A stretch of DNA of 64,000 nt from Forficula auricularia (taxonomy: Eukaryota; Arthropoda; Insecta; Dermaptera; Forficulidae), in the NCBI GenBank assembly GCA_024734495.1, contig JALMQS010000885.1, positions 163,374 to 227,373 on the forward strand, given 5' to 3'. Position numbers and translations under genes: made by a program. The notes under the pieces are model-generated. The model saw only the letters and a list, made by a program, of their open reading frames with translations. It did not search any database and was not told the origin of the DNA. Of this stretch, positions 46,080 through 55,926 are shown piece after piece; within the stretch, counting starts at the first letter, position 1; each line of letters begins with the position of its first letter.

Positions 46080-46344
46080 CGAGGGGTGATCCGCGATTGG
46101 AAGTAGGTGTACACCTCTTTGGAAGTATTTTGGAAGTACTTGGAAATATTTGGAAGTACTTGGAAATATTTTAAAGTACTTGGAAATATTTGGAAGTACT
46201 TGGGAATATTTGGAAGTACTTGGAAATATTTGGAATTGCTTGGACATATTTGGAATTGCTTGGAAATATTTGGAATTACTTGTAAATATTTGGAAGTACA
46301 AGTGGAAGTAGGTGTATAGCATATTAGGTCGCGGTTCACCCTCG
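46080..46344. mobile_element. hAT-type MITE, family G, copy 3, with minisatellite
   Basis: Ends CGAGGGGTGATCCGCGA and TCGCGGTTCACCCTCG; perfect 8-bp duplication CTAAGCCC at 46,072-46,079 and 46,345-46,352. The interior (46,119-46,305) is a tandem array of alternating decamers TGGAAATATT and TGGAAGTACT. The open frames of 100-127 codons here are translations of this array and not genes. Confidence 0.85.
46119..46305 (+). repeat. 10/20-bp minisatellite within a MITE
   Basis: About nine units of a 20-bp repeat made of two related decamers (TGGAAATATT, TGGAAGTACT), with variants TGGAATTGCT and TGGACATATT toward the right. Confidence 0.85.
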
Positions 46345-46352
46345 CTAAGCCC

Positions 46353-46940
46353 TATTAAATAAATAATAAGAATTAATTAAAGATTATACCATATGCACTA
46401 ATAGAAATTTATATGGGTATTTAGTATATTTCAGACTTTAGTTACAGAGAGAATTTATCTACATCTTCAGTCAAGCCTTTTTTAAAAAATTATTTCTGAC
46501 AAAAATGGTTTCAAATTTGTATAGATGGTCATGGTCAGATGGAAACGAGGGTTGTTACCCGCCAGAAATTTTTTCGTAATATTAAATTTTTTTTATTTAC
46601 TGGGGGTAGTACAGGTTTTAGAATTATTCAAAGAATGTGTCATCTGGTTTATATGGGTAAATATATATAGATACATTGCTACATCTTAACGCCATGCCAT
46701 TCTGATTCAGCCAATGAACTTTATCTTAAACTAAAAAAATACTACACTTACCACTTGACCATTCTACCAGGTTCAAGCACTTAGAGCAACATCTATGGTT
46801 TTCCCTACTCGAAAGCAAAAACATGTTCTACTACAGAAATCTAAAAAAAAGAAAAATAGAAAATATTAATGAATTAGATATGTAGCTGATAAAATTTATA
46901 TTTTTGTGATTTAAATTATTGAAATTTAAATTATTGTTTA
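46353..46940. other. AT-rich interval, no gene seen
   Basis: AT-rich intronic DNA, no recognisable gene or element end. Confidence 0.35.
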
Positions 46941-46947
46941 TTGCGTA

Positions 46948-47182
46948 AAATTGCGAGGCAGATTTCACAAAAAAGGAAATAAAACAAAATTGAGTTTTGA
47001 ATTTGATATACATGAAGTAATAAACCTGAGATGACTGTTATATCTTTCCAATTTAATCAGAATTCTTCGATAAAACACCATTAATTTTGCTTGACTAGGA
47101 TCATCAATAACTTTTAAGGAGATAGGTGTTGGTTCTACGTTTTACCATATTTCCTTTTTTGTGAAACCTACCTCGCAATTTT
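46948..47182. repeat. Foldback family member, core replaced
   Basis: Outer arms AAATTGCGAGGCAGATTTCAC with AAAAAAGGAAAT and the mirrored TTTCCTTTTTTGTGAAACC, CTCGCAATTTT. GAGTTTTGAATTTGATAT follows the left arm as in the 20.6-kb copy, but no hammerhead-like boxes remain. The terminus ATGTTTCACCTAGAATCAAC lies beyond the MITE at 47,211-47,498. Confidence 0.6.
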
Positions 47183-47210
47183 AATGAATTTTTATTATTA
47201 TTATAAAAAT

Positions 47211-47498
47211 CGAGGAGTGATCCGCGATTGGAAGTAGGTGTACACCGCTTTGGAAGTATTTTGGAAGTACTTGGAAATATTTGGAAGTACTTGGAAATAT
47301 TTGAAGTACTTGGAAATGTTTGAAAGTACTTGGGAATATTTGAAAGTACTTGGAAATATTTGGAAGTACTTGGAAATATTTGGAATTACTTGGAAATATT
47401 TGGAATACTTGGAATTATTTGGAAGTACTTGGAAATATTTGGAAGTACAAATGGAAGTAGGTCTATCTACAGCATATTAGGTCGCGGTTCACCCCTCG
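47211..47498. mobile_element. hAT-type MITE, family G, copy 4, with minisatellite
   Basis: Ends CGAGGAGTGATCCGCGA and TCGCGGTTCACCCCTCG; perfect 8-bp duplication ATAAAAAT at 47,203-47,210 and 47,499-47,506. It interrupts the terminus of the foldback repeat (ATAAAAAT, then GTTTCACCTAGAATC). The interior is an array like that in copy 3. Confidence 0.85.
47251..47453 (+). repeat. 10/20-bp minisatellite within a MITE
   Basis: About ten 20-bp units of TGGAAATATT plus TGGAAGTACT type, with unit-length changes (for example TTGAAGTACT, TGGAATACT). Confidence 0.85.
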
Positions 47499-47749
47499 AT
47501 AAAAATGTTTCACCTAGAATCAACACCTTATTTATTGTTATGTTCAATAAATAGTGATAACTAATTTGTGTGATTTTAATAACAATTTAATCTTCAATAG
47601 TAGGTATCTATTGAATGTTAAAATGTAATTTTGCAATTGATTATTGAAAAAAAAATAATCGATTTAACTTTATTGGGTTGTGAAAAGGACATAAAAAATG
47701 TCTAATTCCAAAGACAACCATGAACTAAAAGGAACTAAGGGCGAAAGGA

Positions 47750-48190
47750 AGAAGATTATTTCAGATAGGATTTCCAAACATCCGTGCGATAATTTTTCCG
47801 CTTAAAAGCCCACTCTGGCCACGAAAAGCCTGCCGGGAAAAACATCTATCCCATGACACGCCACGACCATTACACATCCTTTAAGCAGTTTCTTTTTTTT
47901 TTTTTTTTCGTAATGGCATGAAACGTGCATAAAAGAGCGGAAGCCATTTGCCGTGGAACGAGGGTACAAGCAGTCGAGGAGGGAATCGCGGTGATGGCAC
48001 TGCCGATTACGAACCCGCAGCCCCGTGTTACTCCGATGGCTAATCATAATTGGGCGTCTCCTTTAACGGCACTTGAGCACACAATAAGGCCTAGGGGGTA
48101 TTAAGGGAGGGCGAGAGACCAGCGTTTACTACCAATCCCCCGAATTCTTTTTAATTAAGACCACCAAACCACCCACCACCACAAATGAAC
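47750..48190. other. Intronic composition island, candidate enhancer
   Basis: Balanced block interrupted by a T run at 47,889-47,908. GGCTAATCATAATTGGGC holds homeodomain-type sites. An 81-codon minus frame (47,802-48,047) has no domain. Regulatory role is inference. Confidence 0.3.
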
Positions 48191-48362
48191 AAGTCCTCCA
48201 TATGTTTTTTTTTATTATTATTATTCTACAATACGTAGTGGGTGGCTGTGACCATACTGTCAAATTGTGCAGAAAATTATTCGTGCTTTTTCGGGATTTC
48301 TCAAAAAGGGCTGAAACAATTTTGATAAAAAAAAATCAAAAACACTCCTTTATGGTCTACCA

Positions 48363-48608
48363 CAGTGTTTCTCAAACTTTTTCGAATGTGGAACCCCTTT
48401 TCCGTTTTGATGGTAAGCGTGGAAACCAACAATCTTGTGATTCGAGTTAAAAGTTTTGTTATGGGAATGGGATTCACACAACTAATCCAAAACTGCACCT
48501 TTCTTTTGAACGCTAGAATTTTTCACCTGTTGTGAATTTTTTTGCGGAACCCTTGGCTAGTTTTCATGGAACCCCAGGGTTTCGCGGAACACGCTTTGAG
48601 AAACACTG
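48363..48608. mobile_element. hAT-type MITE, CAGTGTTTCTCAAAC ends
   Basis: Ends CAGTGTTTCTCAAACTTTTT and, mirrored, CAGTGTTTCTCAAAGCGTG. Perfect 8-bp duplication GTCTACCA at 48,355-48,362 and 48,609-48,616. 246 bp, non-coding; mirrored GGAACCCC/GGAACCC blocks inside. Confidence 0.85.
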
Positions 48609-48628
48609 GTCTACCAAAAGTCCTAGAT

Positions 48629-49271
48629 CAGTGCTTCCCAGTGGCGTAACTATAGGGTGGCAAGTCGGCAAAATGCCACAGGCCCTCAGTCGGGAGGAGC
48701 CCCCGGCCCGACAGGGGTCCTAACATTTATTTTTACAACATTTAGTAAAATTTATTAGTTTTAACTTTAATAAATTAAGTTACCTACGTGCATACACAAA
48801 TTAAACAAAAAATGTATCAAAATTTTAATGCATTTGTTAGAAAAGATATCACCCAGGAGTAGCATAGCTTGCCATAGATGGGCCCTGTATCAAAATTTGT
48901 TGGAGGGCCCTTCTACCCGACTTTCCTTACACACATCGGGGCCCCTGTAGCTCTTTATATTGGGCGGGAGTGGGCCCCATCCGATTAATTTGCCACGAGG
49001 CTCAAACGGTGTAGTTACCCCACTGGTACTTCCCAACATTTTTCATGTCACGGTCCCCTAAATCTTAAAAAATAATCCGCGGACCCCCGAAAAAAAACAT
49101 ATTTTAGTCGTCAAAATTTTTATTTCCCATATTTATATTTTATCACAAAAAATAGTAAACTTACAAACAGTTTTTAAAAATAAAATAAGAAAAACTATAC
49201 ATAGCATGAAGGTCACAAAACTTAAGCGGACCCACGCGAAAAACCCGCGGACCCCAGGTTGGGAAGCACTG
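48629..49271. mobile_element. hAT-type element, CAGTGCTTCCCA ends, with nested MITE
   Basis: Ends CAGTGCTTCCCA and, mirrored, CAGTGCTTCCCAACCTGGGG. Perfect 8-bp duplication TCCTAGAT at 48,621-48,628 and 49,272-49,279. Without the nested insertion (48,639-49,025) the element is about 250 bp and starts CAGTGCTTCCCAACA, restoring its terminal repeat. Confidence 0.85.
48639..49025. mobile_element. hAT-type MITE nested in another
   Basis: Ends CAGTGGCGTAACTATAGGG and, mirrored, CAGTGGGGTAACTACACC. Flanks GTGCTTCC and GTACTTCC match at 7 of 8 bases. It sits ten bases inside the left end of the host element. GGGCCC-rich interior. Confidence 0.8.
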
Positions 49272-49470
49272 TCCTAGATATTAAAGGACGTGTACCGAAT
49301 TTGAGCAATTTAGTGCAACGGTCCAATATCACAATTTATCGATTCGGGGGTCTCATAACTTGGTTTATTTCAATGGAGTTAAAACACCAGCCTGATATCA
49401 AGGTGTGTCGATAGGAACCTTTCAGACATCTCATTCGATTATAACGCAATGAAATTCAGCGTAATATATC

Positions 49471-49929
49471 AATGTTGGCGTCACTCCGGGATCTAACCTC
49501 TCTTGGAATGACCAGATCACGTCTGTTGCTAAAGGCCCAGATGCTATTATATACGCCCAATCAACTTCTAATTCTATAAAGGCTCAAATATAACCCTTTC
49601 TCGAATATGGATCATATCTTAGGAGAGGGGCCTCCAAGCATTGTCTTGTCACCCTAGATTATATTCAAACGAGAGCAATTAAACTAATAGGAGATCCAGT
49701 CATATCTCACTCCTTAATTGCCTGGTTCAAATTAGAACAATTTCCACCCTTTCCCTGTACTATAGATACTATCATGGCGTTTGTACTGACGAGTTAAAGT
49801 CAACAATCCCCCCTAAAACCTTACCTTTGTAAGAAATACGCGGTTTACTAACGTTCAACAGCCCTTGGCTGTCAAATTGGATAGGAATATTTTTCAACGG
49901 TCTAATAACAATGCTACAGATAGAGACAT
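49471..49929 (+). pseudogene. LINE reverse-transcriptase C-terminal remnant
   Basis: Three frames in turn give NVGVTPGSNLSWNDQITSVA, then YGSYLRRGASKHC and LDYIQTRAIKLIGDPVISHS, then YYRYYHGVCTDELKS and RNTRFTNVQQPLAVKLDRN. This is the ordered C-terminal region of a jockey/CR1-type non-LTR reverse transcriptase polyprotein, with at least two frameshifts and several stops. Dead copy, same sense as the host gene. Confidence 0.75.
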
Positions 49930-50900
49930 TTTTTAACATTTTCTTTATCTCGGTGTAAGCGTTAAAATCTTAAAAATATCGACATCGAATTTTTTCATAA
50001 ATACCTACAATATATCTATTAATACAATAATAAATAATCATTGTGTTGTGCAATAATTGTAATAAAATTATATCAAATACGTGAGCGTCAGGGCTGTAGT
50101 AAAATCACGTATCGTGGTCATGTCACGCCCGATCTTTTTTTTTCAATCAATGATAATAAATCATTTCAGGGTATTTCGTCACACTTAGAAGTGAAATAAT
50201 ATACATTTTTATATTTTAATTAACTGTTATTAAATTGCTAAACAGTTTCGGACATCACTGTGGGTGGCTGACCATATTATGTTCTGAGTCCATTTCTAAG
50301 AATCATTTCACAATTAGCTTATAAAATTATTTTTAAGTTTAAATGATAAATGATAAGTTTCTGTCAAATTGATAATTCGAAAATCATAAAAAAATACTTT
50401 ATTTTTTAAAGGGTTTCAAGGAGGCACCTATCTGATTAGTTCTTGTTAATGTATAAATCAATAAAATCAATAATACTTGCTCAAGTCCTGATTGCGGGGC
50501 ATATGCGATTGTAAACAATCAACACCTTTTCACGGTCAAATCAGAAACTAATTGCATTCCAAGAGGTAGACTGAAAATTTTATGAATTCCTGCAAGCTTC
50601 TTTTGTTCCTTCTAGGTGACAGATATATGGAAAATTTGCAACAATATTTAATTTAAAAATTAATTTCTTCGAAAACTCCAAAAAAAACGGTTAATATATC
50701 CTTGACTTTCCAAGCATTTGAAAACGACTGGGCAACGATGAGCATTCTGATGATGAAATCTTATTAAAAATGTTTAATCTAGGTGTCGAAAATTCTTTTT
50801 TGATAATCAATTTAATTTCTGAAGCATCAAATCTGCAAAATTAATGATTCTCTTAAATTAGCCTAGAAAATAGAAATATGTCTCCAAAGATTTATGAATG
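49930..50900. other. AT-rich interval, no gene seen
   Basis: AT-rich. GTCAGGGCTGTAGTAAAATC near 50,088 resembles a hAT terminus seen near position 255, without a partner. No gene. Confidence 0.35.
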
Positions 50901-50902
50901 AA

Positions 50903-51016
50903 ACATCGCTGTATGAATGTGAAACCTGGACGAATAGAGAGGCATAGAGAAACAAAATGGACCCTTATGAAATGTCGTAATATAAGAGAATAAAGAAAAT
51001 TAATTGGGTATTTGGG
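50903..51016 (+). pseudogene. LINE RT tail fragment, second type
   Basis: Frame reads TSLYECETWT, then RNKMDPYEM and YKRIKKINWV with two stops. The pattern 'LYG-ETWTL----RR-EAFEM---RRILRI-W' is the common tail of many non-LTR reverse transcriptases. Only about 38 codons are recognisable. Confidence 0.6.
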
Positions 51017-51400
51017 AGTACAAGTCATTTACTCATAATTCATAATCAACAATGAGACTACTGTAATACTGCCATTATGAATTTCTTGCTAAGACAAAGG
51101 GTTGAAATTCTCAGTATCTCCCTATAGGCCTTTCGGATAAATTACATTTCCATGCAACATTATTGTGATTAGGAAGGCTGAAAAATGCTAATTGGAGCAC
51201 AGTCTGTAGGCGGTCATCCGCTTCAGAAAAAACTGCCCACATGTTACCTAACTTTGGTGATTATTTGGGAACAGTGTATACCTCGATGATTCAGAGAGTG
51301 TAGATTGACATCATCGTGAAGTCAAAATCACATATAAGAATAAAATAACAAATGAAAATGTTTTGCTAATGAATTAAATTTTATTTTTCTTATGTTTCAG

Positions 51401-51536
51401 CTTTTTTATGAGACGAGTCGTGATGTGATTCCTGGCGAAGAATTGGTTGTTGGCCCGAAAGAGCCGTTAAAATTAGAACTGATGCCCGAGATGGCTGCCG
51501 CTGGGACTTCTGAGGACCGAAGTGATAGAGAAACCG
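51401..51536 (+). CDS. ham: PR/SET-domain protein, exon completing the PR domain (hamlet-like)
   Basis: Preceded by TTTCTTATGTTTCAG and followed by the strong donor CCG|GTGAGT at 51,537. In phase 0 it reads LFYETSRDVIPGEELVVGP, then KEPLKLELMPEM and a tail TSEDRSDRETG. '(I/L)(F/Y)YE--RDI-PGEEL--GP-EP' is the end of a PR domain; the GP(R/K)EPL variant is what I recall from insect hamlet, and the acidic-basic DRSDRETG tail also fits. Joining to the 39,775-39,939 exon gives an uninterrupted NLRTVLLVGQ-LFYETSRDV junction. The exon ends in phase 1. Downstream zinc fingers are not visible within 64 kb. Confidence 0.85.
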
Positions 51537-51636
51537 GTGAGTAAAATTGAAAATATTCTTGGTGTTAACGAAAAACCCTTAAAGACAACACGGTACCCTC
51601 ACGCACCAACAGCGTCTGTCTTATCCTGGTCCATAG

Positions 51637-51753
51637 ATGCAAGGAGCACCACCAGGGTTCACCACAACCACAACATACCCACAAACTCCCACAAACACCC
51701 GCGCGTCGGCCTTAGGCTTCACAGAGATAGTTGGCACCGGCCCTGGGAACAAG
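51637..51753 (+). CDS. Possible small downstream exon of the PR-domain gene
   Basis: Begins after TCTTATCCTGGTCCATAG and ends AACAAG|GTGAGT (donor at 51,754). The length of 117 bp preserves phase 1 at both ends, so it could be spliced in or skipped without shifting the frame. In that phase it reads a His/Arg-rich string (ARSTTRVHHNHNIPTNSHKH, then LRLHRDSWHRPWEQ) with no known domain. The implied upstream intron would be 100 bp. A second plus frame (PGFTTTTYPQTPTNTRAS) is also open, so coding is not proven. Confidence 0.3.
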
Positions 51754-51859
51754 GTGAGTCGGGACTCACATGCGATCACTAACCGATAACCGAGCACTTC
51801 CCTGGCCAAGGCACCTCCCACTCACTCACTCACTCATGTGCTGCTGCAAACCGTGACAT

Positions 51860-53657
51860 CGGATAGGTTCTTCGTTATGATTCCTATTCAGAATCTGTGC
51901 TTTTTAGACAAAATCATATCAATAAATTCCTATTTGGTGCTATTATTAGCATGGGAGCTGAACTGAATAAAACCTCCAACTTTTCAAATTTCAAATCATA
52001 TGTAAATAAATATTAAGTATATTCGGTTTGATTAATTTATATTTAGTTCGGTTAGGTTGTTTGGTAGGGGTAGCTTGAGTTCGGCTCAGTTTTAGTTCGG
52101 TGGGGGCCAGAGCATCACTACCAAACTTAACTTAATTCAACAGTCATCACTGCCGAAATTAAGCTTCTTCAATCAAACAACCGAGCAGAACTCAATATGG
52201 CTTAATTGAACCGAATCTGACTACTTCCGAATCAAACTTAAAATAAAAAAGCTATAACCCAACTTGTTTAGAATACAAATTTTTGTAGCCTCAGATAATA
52301 GCTTATAATAGGAATCACCAATCAAATCAAGGTATTTAAATTTTCTATCAACAAATTAAAATTTCTTGAATGTAAATAAATATATATAATCGATGAAAAT
52401 GAAACATAGTCTAACTCAATTTTTTATATATTTTATTTAAATTTTTTACGCCATTGGTCAAAGGGAGTTCAAGACCTAAGGCCTGAATAAATAACTCTTG
52501 CATTCCTAAAATGAAGACGGGTTTTGAAGAATTGTAGTTTGTTGTAAAAGCTGAGACTGAAACTTCAGTCTTTCTGGTTGATTAAAAATAAATTAAACAT
52601 GTTTTGCGGTTATTCCTTTAATTTCGCAAACCTGGAATTTCATTCCTCTTGAATTATACCTTCAGTGTACAGTTCTTTAAAACAGTTGACTCTCCAAATA
52701 GATACCTTTGAATCTGAATATTCACTCTCCTCCTTAAACTTTTATCACCCAGTCTTATTTTTCTAGAATGCAAGAGCTATTCTTATAGGTGCTTCATCAT
52801 TTCGCAAACAAAATTTGAGATTGCCTATGTAACATTACCGATATTAGAAATATATCAATAAATTGTTTAAAACAACACATAGTGTTATTAAAATTTTTTT
52901 ATTGAATTCGAATTCGATTATTCGAATAATAACATTCAATCGTATTTAAAATATTCAATTATTCTATATCATGCGTGACTAAACAATATATACCAGAATT
53001 ACATAACTAAGGACGTCGGGTGATTATGTTATCCAATAATCGAGTATGTAAGCTTAATAAATAAAAAGAAAGACCTGTATATATTTAGTCTATGTTTAAA
53101 TTATTATTCACCATTTAGCATGATTTAAATTAATTTTTGAAAAAATGTCTCTATTATTTACAAGAGTACAAGGGAATATTGAATTTCTATAATATTATTT
53201 ATTCTCAAAATATCAATTAAAAATATTGAAATTAAATTCAGGGAAGATTCTAAAATATTTATTTATTTTATTTAATAGTTTATCAGTGTAAAATAGATAA
53301 AAAAATTAAAAACTATTCTTTGAAAAATCGTATAGATATAAATAATAATAGCCGTCATTTAATTTTAAATATTAATAACTACGTCTGAAGATCCCATGGA
53401 GTGAGCCAATCTATTTTTGACTAACTTTAGGGCGTTAATCACTGGAATATTTGAACCGTTCTCACTTATTATGAAAATTAAATTCGCTACATTAAAATTT
53501 TGTAATTATCAAATGGTCTAAAAATAAATAAATATAGTATTACTTCTAATATAAATTTATAATTTTGGAATTAATAAATTTTACAAGATGTTTATTAAAA
53601 TAATTATAGACTTAGAAGTTTTTCTTTGTTGAGGGACTAATTAATATATTAATACAT
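51860..53657. other. AT-rich interval, no gene seen
   Basis: AT-rich downstream intron or flank. A weak inverted block of GGTTAGGTTGTTTGGTAG / ACCAAAC-type lies at 52,045-52,215 with TCGGTT/AACCGA motifs. No zinc-finger coding exon is seen. Confidence 0.35.
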
Positions 53658-53754
53658 CAGTATTGGATGAAGGCAGTCCAGAAATAAATAAGAGACTACT
53701 CCAACAAATAATATTTATTGGTAATGTTTTCCCTTATAATATTATTTTGAAACA

Positions 53755-53786
53755 GACGTTTCGGAGTATCTTTCCTCCTTCTTCAG
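53755..53786 (-). ncRNA. Hammerhead-ribozyme-like core
   Basis: CTGAAGA, stem II GGAG-gaaagata-CTCC, GAAA and a GTC cleavage triplet directly after CG. Stem III is nearly absent, so activity may need dimerisation, as proposed for minimal hammerheads in retroelements. Confidence 0.45.
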
Positions 53787-54100
53787 GGTCTACATTAATT
53801 AAATGGGATTGGCCATCAATATTATTAAACTTATTACAATTATTATTTTTATAAAATATACATTTATTTATTGATTTCAATTTAGTTTAGCAATTAAACT
53901 CCAATCAAAAATATATTCCACTCACTCAAAAGGGTCAATGAAGGAAACATATAGTTCATTGACCATTTTGAGTGAGTAGAATATATTTTTGATTGAAGAT
54001 GCTAAACTAAATTGTAATCAATAAATAAATGTATATACCTATTATAAAAATAAAAATTTTAATAATATTGATGGTCAATCCCCTTTAATTATTGTAGACC

Positions 54101-54133
54101 CTGAAGATAGAGGGAAGATACTCCGAAATCGTC
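54101..54133 (+). ncRNA. Hammerhead-ribozyme-like core
   Basis: Mirror of the 53.76-kb core: CTGAAGA, hairpin with GAGG/CTCC, GAAA, TC-GTC. One extra T after GAAA alters stem III relative to the other arm. Confidence 0.45.
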
Positions 54134-54231
54134 GGTTTCAAAATAATATTATAAAGGAAAATATTTCCAATAAATATTATTTGTTGTAAGTAGTCTCTTG
54201 TTTATTTCTGGACTGCCTTTATCCAATCCTG

Positions 54232-55361
54232 AGGTAAAATTATAGACATTTAACAAATCTCTCGACACCCGATATTCTTAAACTGAAGTTTTATATCAAA
54301 TAAGCACAATTCTTGGTTAGATTCAAATGTGGTTCGAATAATTATTCATATTTCTCGAAATCCGGATCTTTCTTCATGTATATAAAATGACTTCCTTAAC
54401 CTATGTGTGTACCCTAAAAGTGTCAGGGTATTTCTTGTGAAGGGGTTCGTTCGTTAATCCGGATTTCAACTGCAGCAGCATTTAATATTGTCTAATAAAA
54501 ACCTTGAACCGACACCTAACTCTTTAAAAATTATTAATATATCTCAACCCTTGCTTTAATCCTTGCTAAAGCGATTACAATTTGAACTCACAGCAAAACA
54601 ACAAAGTAAATATTTTTAACACTTTTTTTTATTCTTTTATTTATAGTAATTAACAAAATGTAAATAATGCCTTGTTTTCAACAAGTGTTTGAGTTTGATT
54701 CCTTTTGTGTTCTGCCTTTTAACCTGAGTGTATATCTGATTGGTGTGCCTGTTCTCCAACTAACCAACTATCTCTCTCAATCTTCACTCTAATCCAAAAT
54801 GCAGACAGGCCATCAAGAACAAACAGATTGAAAAGAAAACAGTTGTTAAATGAATTCCTGACATCTTAATTCTGTTCGCTAATCTATTAGACAAAATGAA
54901 AAGAAGATGTATCATTATTAGCTTCAGAACTTATATTTCTGTATGTTTTGGGAAATTATTCGTTTATACAACTTGAAATGTTTATATGGCCCTTAATTCT
55001 TTATTCCAGAGATATTGTATATAATTATCATGAATGATTATAAGATTATAATCAACAATCTCTTATTGAGTAAAGATAAATACACCAAAATCACTACTGA
55101 GAGTGTGATCTTGCGAACCATTTAATTTTTTATAATCATAAATCCATAGATATATTATTATTAGGCCTTTAGGATCACGGAAAGCCCTCATCATGTAAGA
55201 ATGGATTTTAGATGTTACTTTTCCATGTGGTTTCTCTTCTCTTGAGTGGGTGGTCGTCCGGCTCCCCCAGTATCGGAATGTCCCTATAACTACGGATATA
55301 CCATATAATATAATTATATTAAATTGAAAGTTTTTGCCGAGAGTAGCAGAATTCTTATATA
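54232..55361. other. AT-rich interval, no gene seen
   Basis: CCTTGAACCGACACCTAACTC near 54,503 is a diverged foldback terminus. 54,640-54,870 is more balanced. A 103-codon minus frame (55,063-55,374) has no domain I recognise. TTTTGCCGAGAGTAGCAGAAT at 55,332 is the left-flank motif shared with the next palindrome. Confidence 0.35.
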
Positions 55362-55425
55362 TTGAAGGAGACAATAAAAGAGTGTGTCTTCTGCTGGAAT
55401 TATAAATTTTATTTATTTATAACGA

Positions 55426-55460
55426 GACTATAGTTTCGAGGGCTTTGCCCTCTTCATCAG
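55426..55460 (-). ncRNA. Hammerhead-ribozyme-like core, best stem II
   Basis: CTGATGA (55,460-55,454), perfect stem II GAGGGC-AAA-GCCCTC, GAAA (55,437-55,434), C-TATA-G, then TC with GTC as cleavage triplet. Stem I can form from GA/TC plus ATA/TAT across a short bulge. All invariant positions that I can check are present. Confidence 0.6.
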
Positions 55461-55580
55461 TCTATTACAATGTATTCACAGGAATTAATTTATGAAATTC
55501 ACAGGAATTAATTTATGAAATTTCACAGGAATTAATTTATGAAATTCATAAATTAATTCCTGTGAATACATTGTAATAGA

Positions 55581-55616
55581 CTGATGAAGAGGGCAAAGCC
55601 TCTCGAAACTATAGTC
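55581..55616 (+). ncRNA. Hammerhead-ribozyme-like core
   Basis: CTGATGA (55,581-55,587), stem II GAGGGC-AAA-GCCTCTC with one shifted base, GAAA (55,605-55,608), C-TATA-G and TC (predicted cleavage after 55,616). Stem I: AATAGA upstream against TC-gt-TAT downstream. Confidence 0.55.
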
Positions 55617-55926
55617 TCGTTATAAATAAATAAAATTTATAATTCCAGCAGAAGACACACTCTTTTATTGTCTCCTTCAAAATATAATTATAGTTAATAG
55701 ATGTATTTTATTATATAGTAAGATATAAGATTATATATATATATTTTTTTTATTTAGACCCGATTTCTAGAGAAATTGGAATTTTTCTATTTTTTCATCA
55801 ATCGATTAAAACAAATTTTACTTCCTTTTTTATAATAAAAAATTCAAATGCTTCATCACCTTATCAAACTCAACGGCAAGTTAAAATTAATTAAATTTTG
55901 CCGATAGTAGCAAAATGTTTATACCT

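Larger units (their letters stand above)
39940..51400 (+). other. Long intron (11,461 bp) of the PR-domain gene
   Basis: GTGGGT donor at 39,940 and TTTCTTATGTTTCAG acceptor ending at 51,400, phase 0. It contains family-G and family-T elements, two LINE tails, a PIF/Harbinger-type MITE, a SINE, foldback repeats, a cluster of hAT MITEs and several non-repetitive islands. The intron call depends on the two exons belonging to one transcript, which the PR-domain continuity supports. Confidence 0.75.
53658..54231. repeat. 574-bp palindrome with hammerhead-like core in both arms
   Basis: Arms CAGTATTGGATGAAGGCAG / CTGCCTTTATCCAATCCTG, mirrored inward through AGAGACTACTCC, TCAATATTATT and CACTCACTCAAAAGGGTC near the centre (about 53,945). 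Cores: minus CTGAAGA (53,786-53,780) - GGAG/CTCC hairpin - GAAACGTC; plus CTGAAGA (54,101-54,107) - hairpin - GAAA (54,125-54,128) - TCGTC. Both first boxes fit CTGANGA. Confidence 0.85.
55362..55680. repeat. 319-bp palindrome with intact hammerhead-like core in both arms
   Basis: Arms begin TTGAAGGAGACAATAAAAGA and end with its complement. Nearly perfect mirror through TGTGTCTTCTGCTGGAATTA, the core and CACAGGAATTAATTTATGAA, which is repeated three times at the centre. Cores at 55,426-55,460 (minus) and 55,581-55,616 (plus). High arm identity suggests recent formation or correction. Confidence 0.9.

Noticed and set aside
45956..46339. 100-127-codon frames rich in KYFQ and LPN
   Set aside because: They translate the decamer minisatellite inside a MITE.
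55063..55374. 103-codon minus frame before the 55-kb palindrome
   Set aside because: No domain; part lies inside the palindrome arm and the rest has AT-rich composition typical of chance frames.
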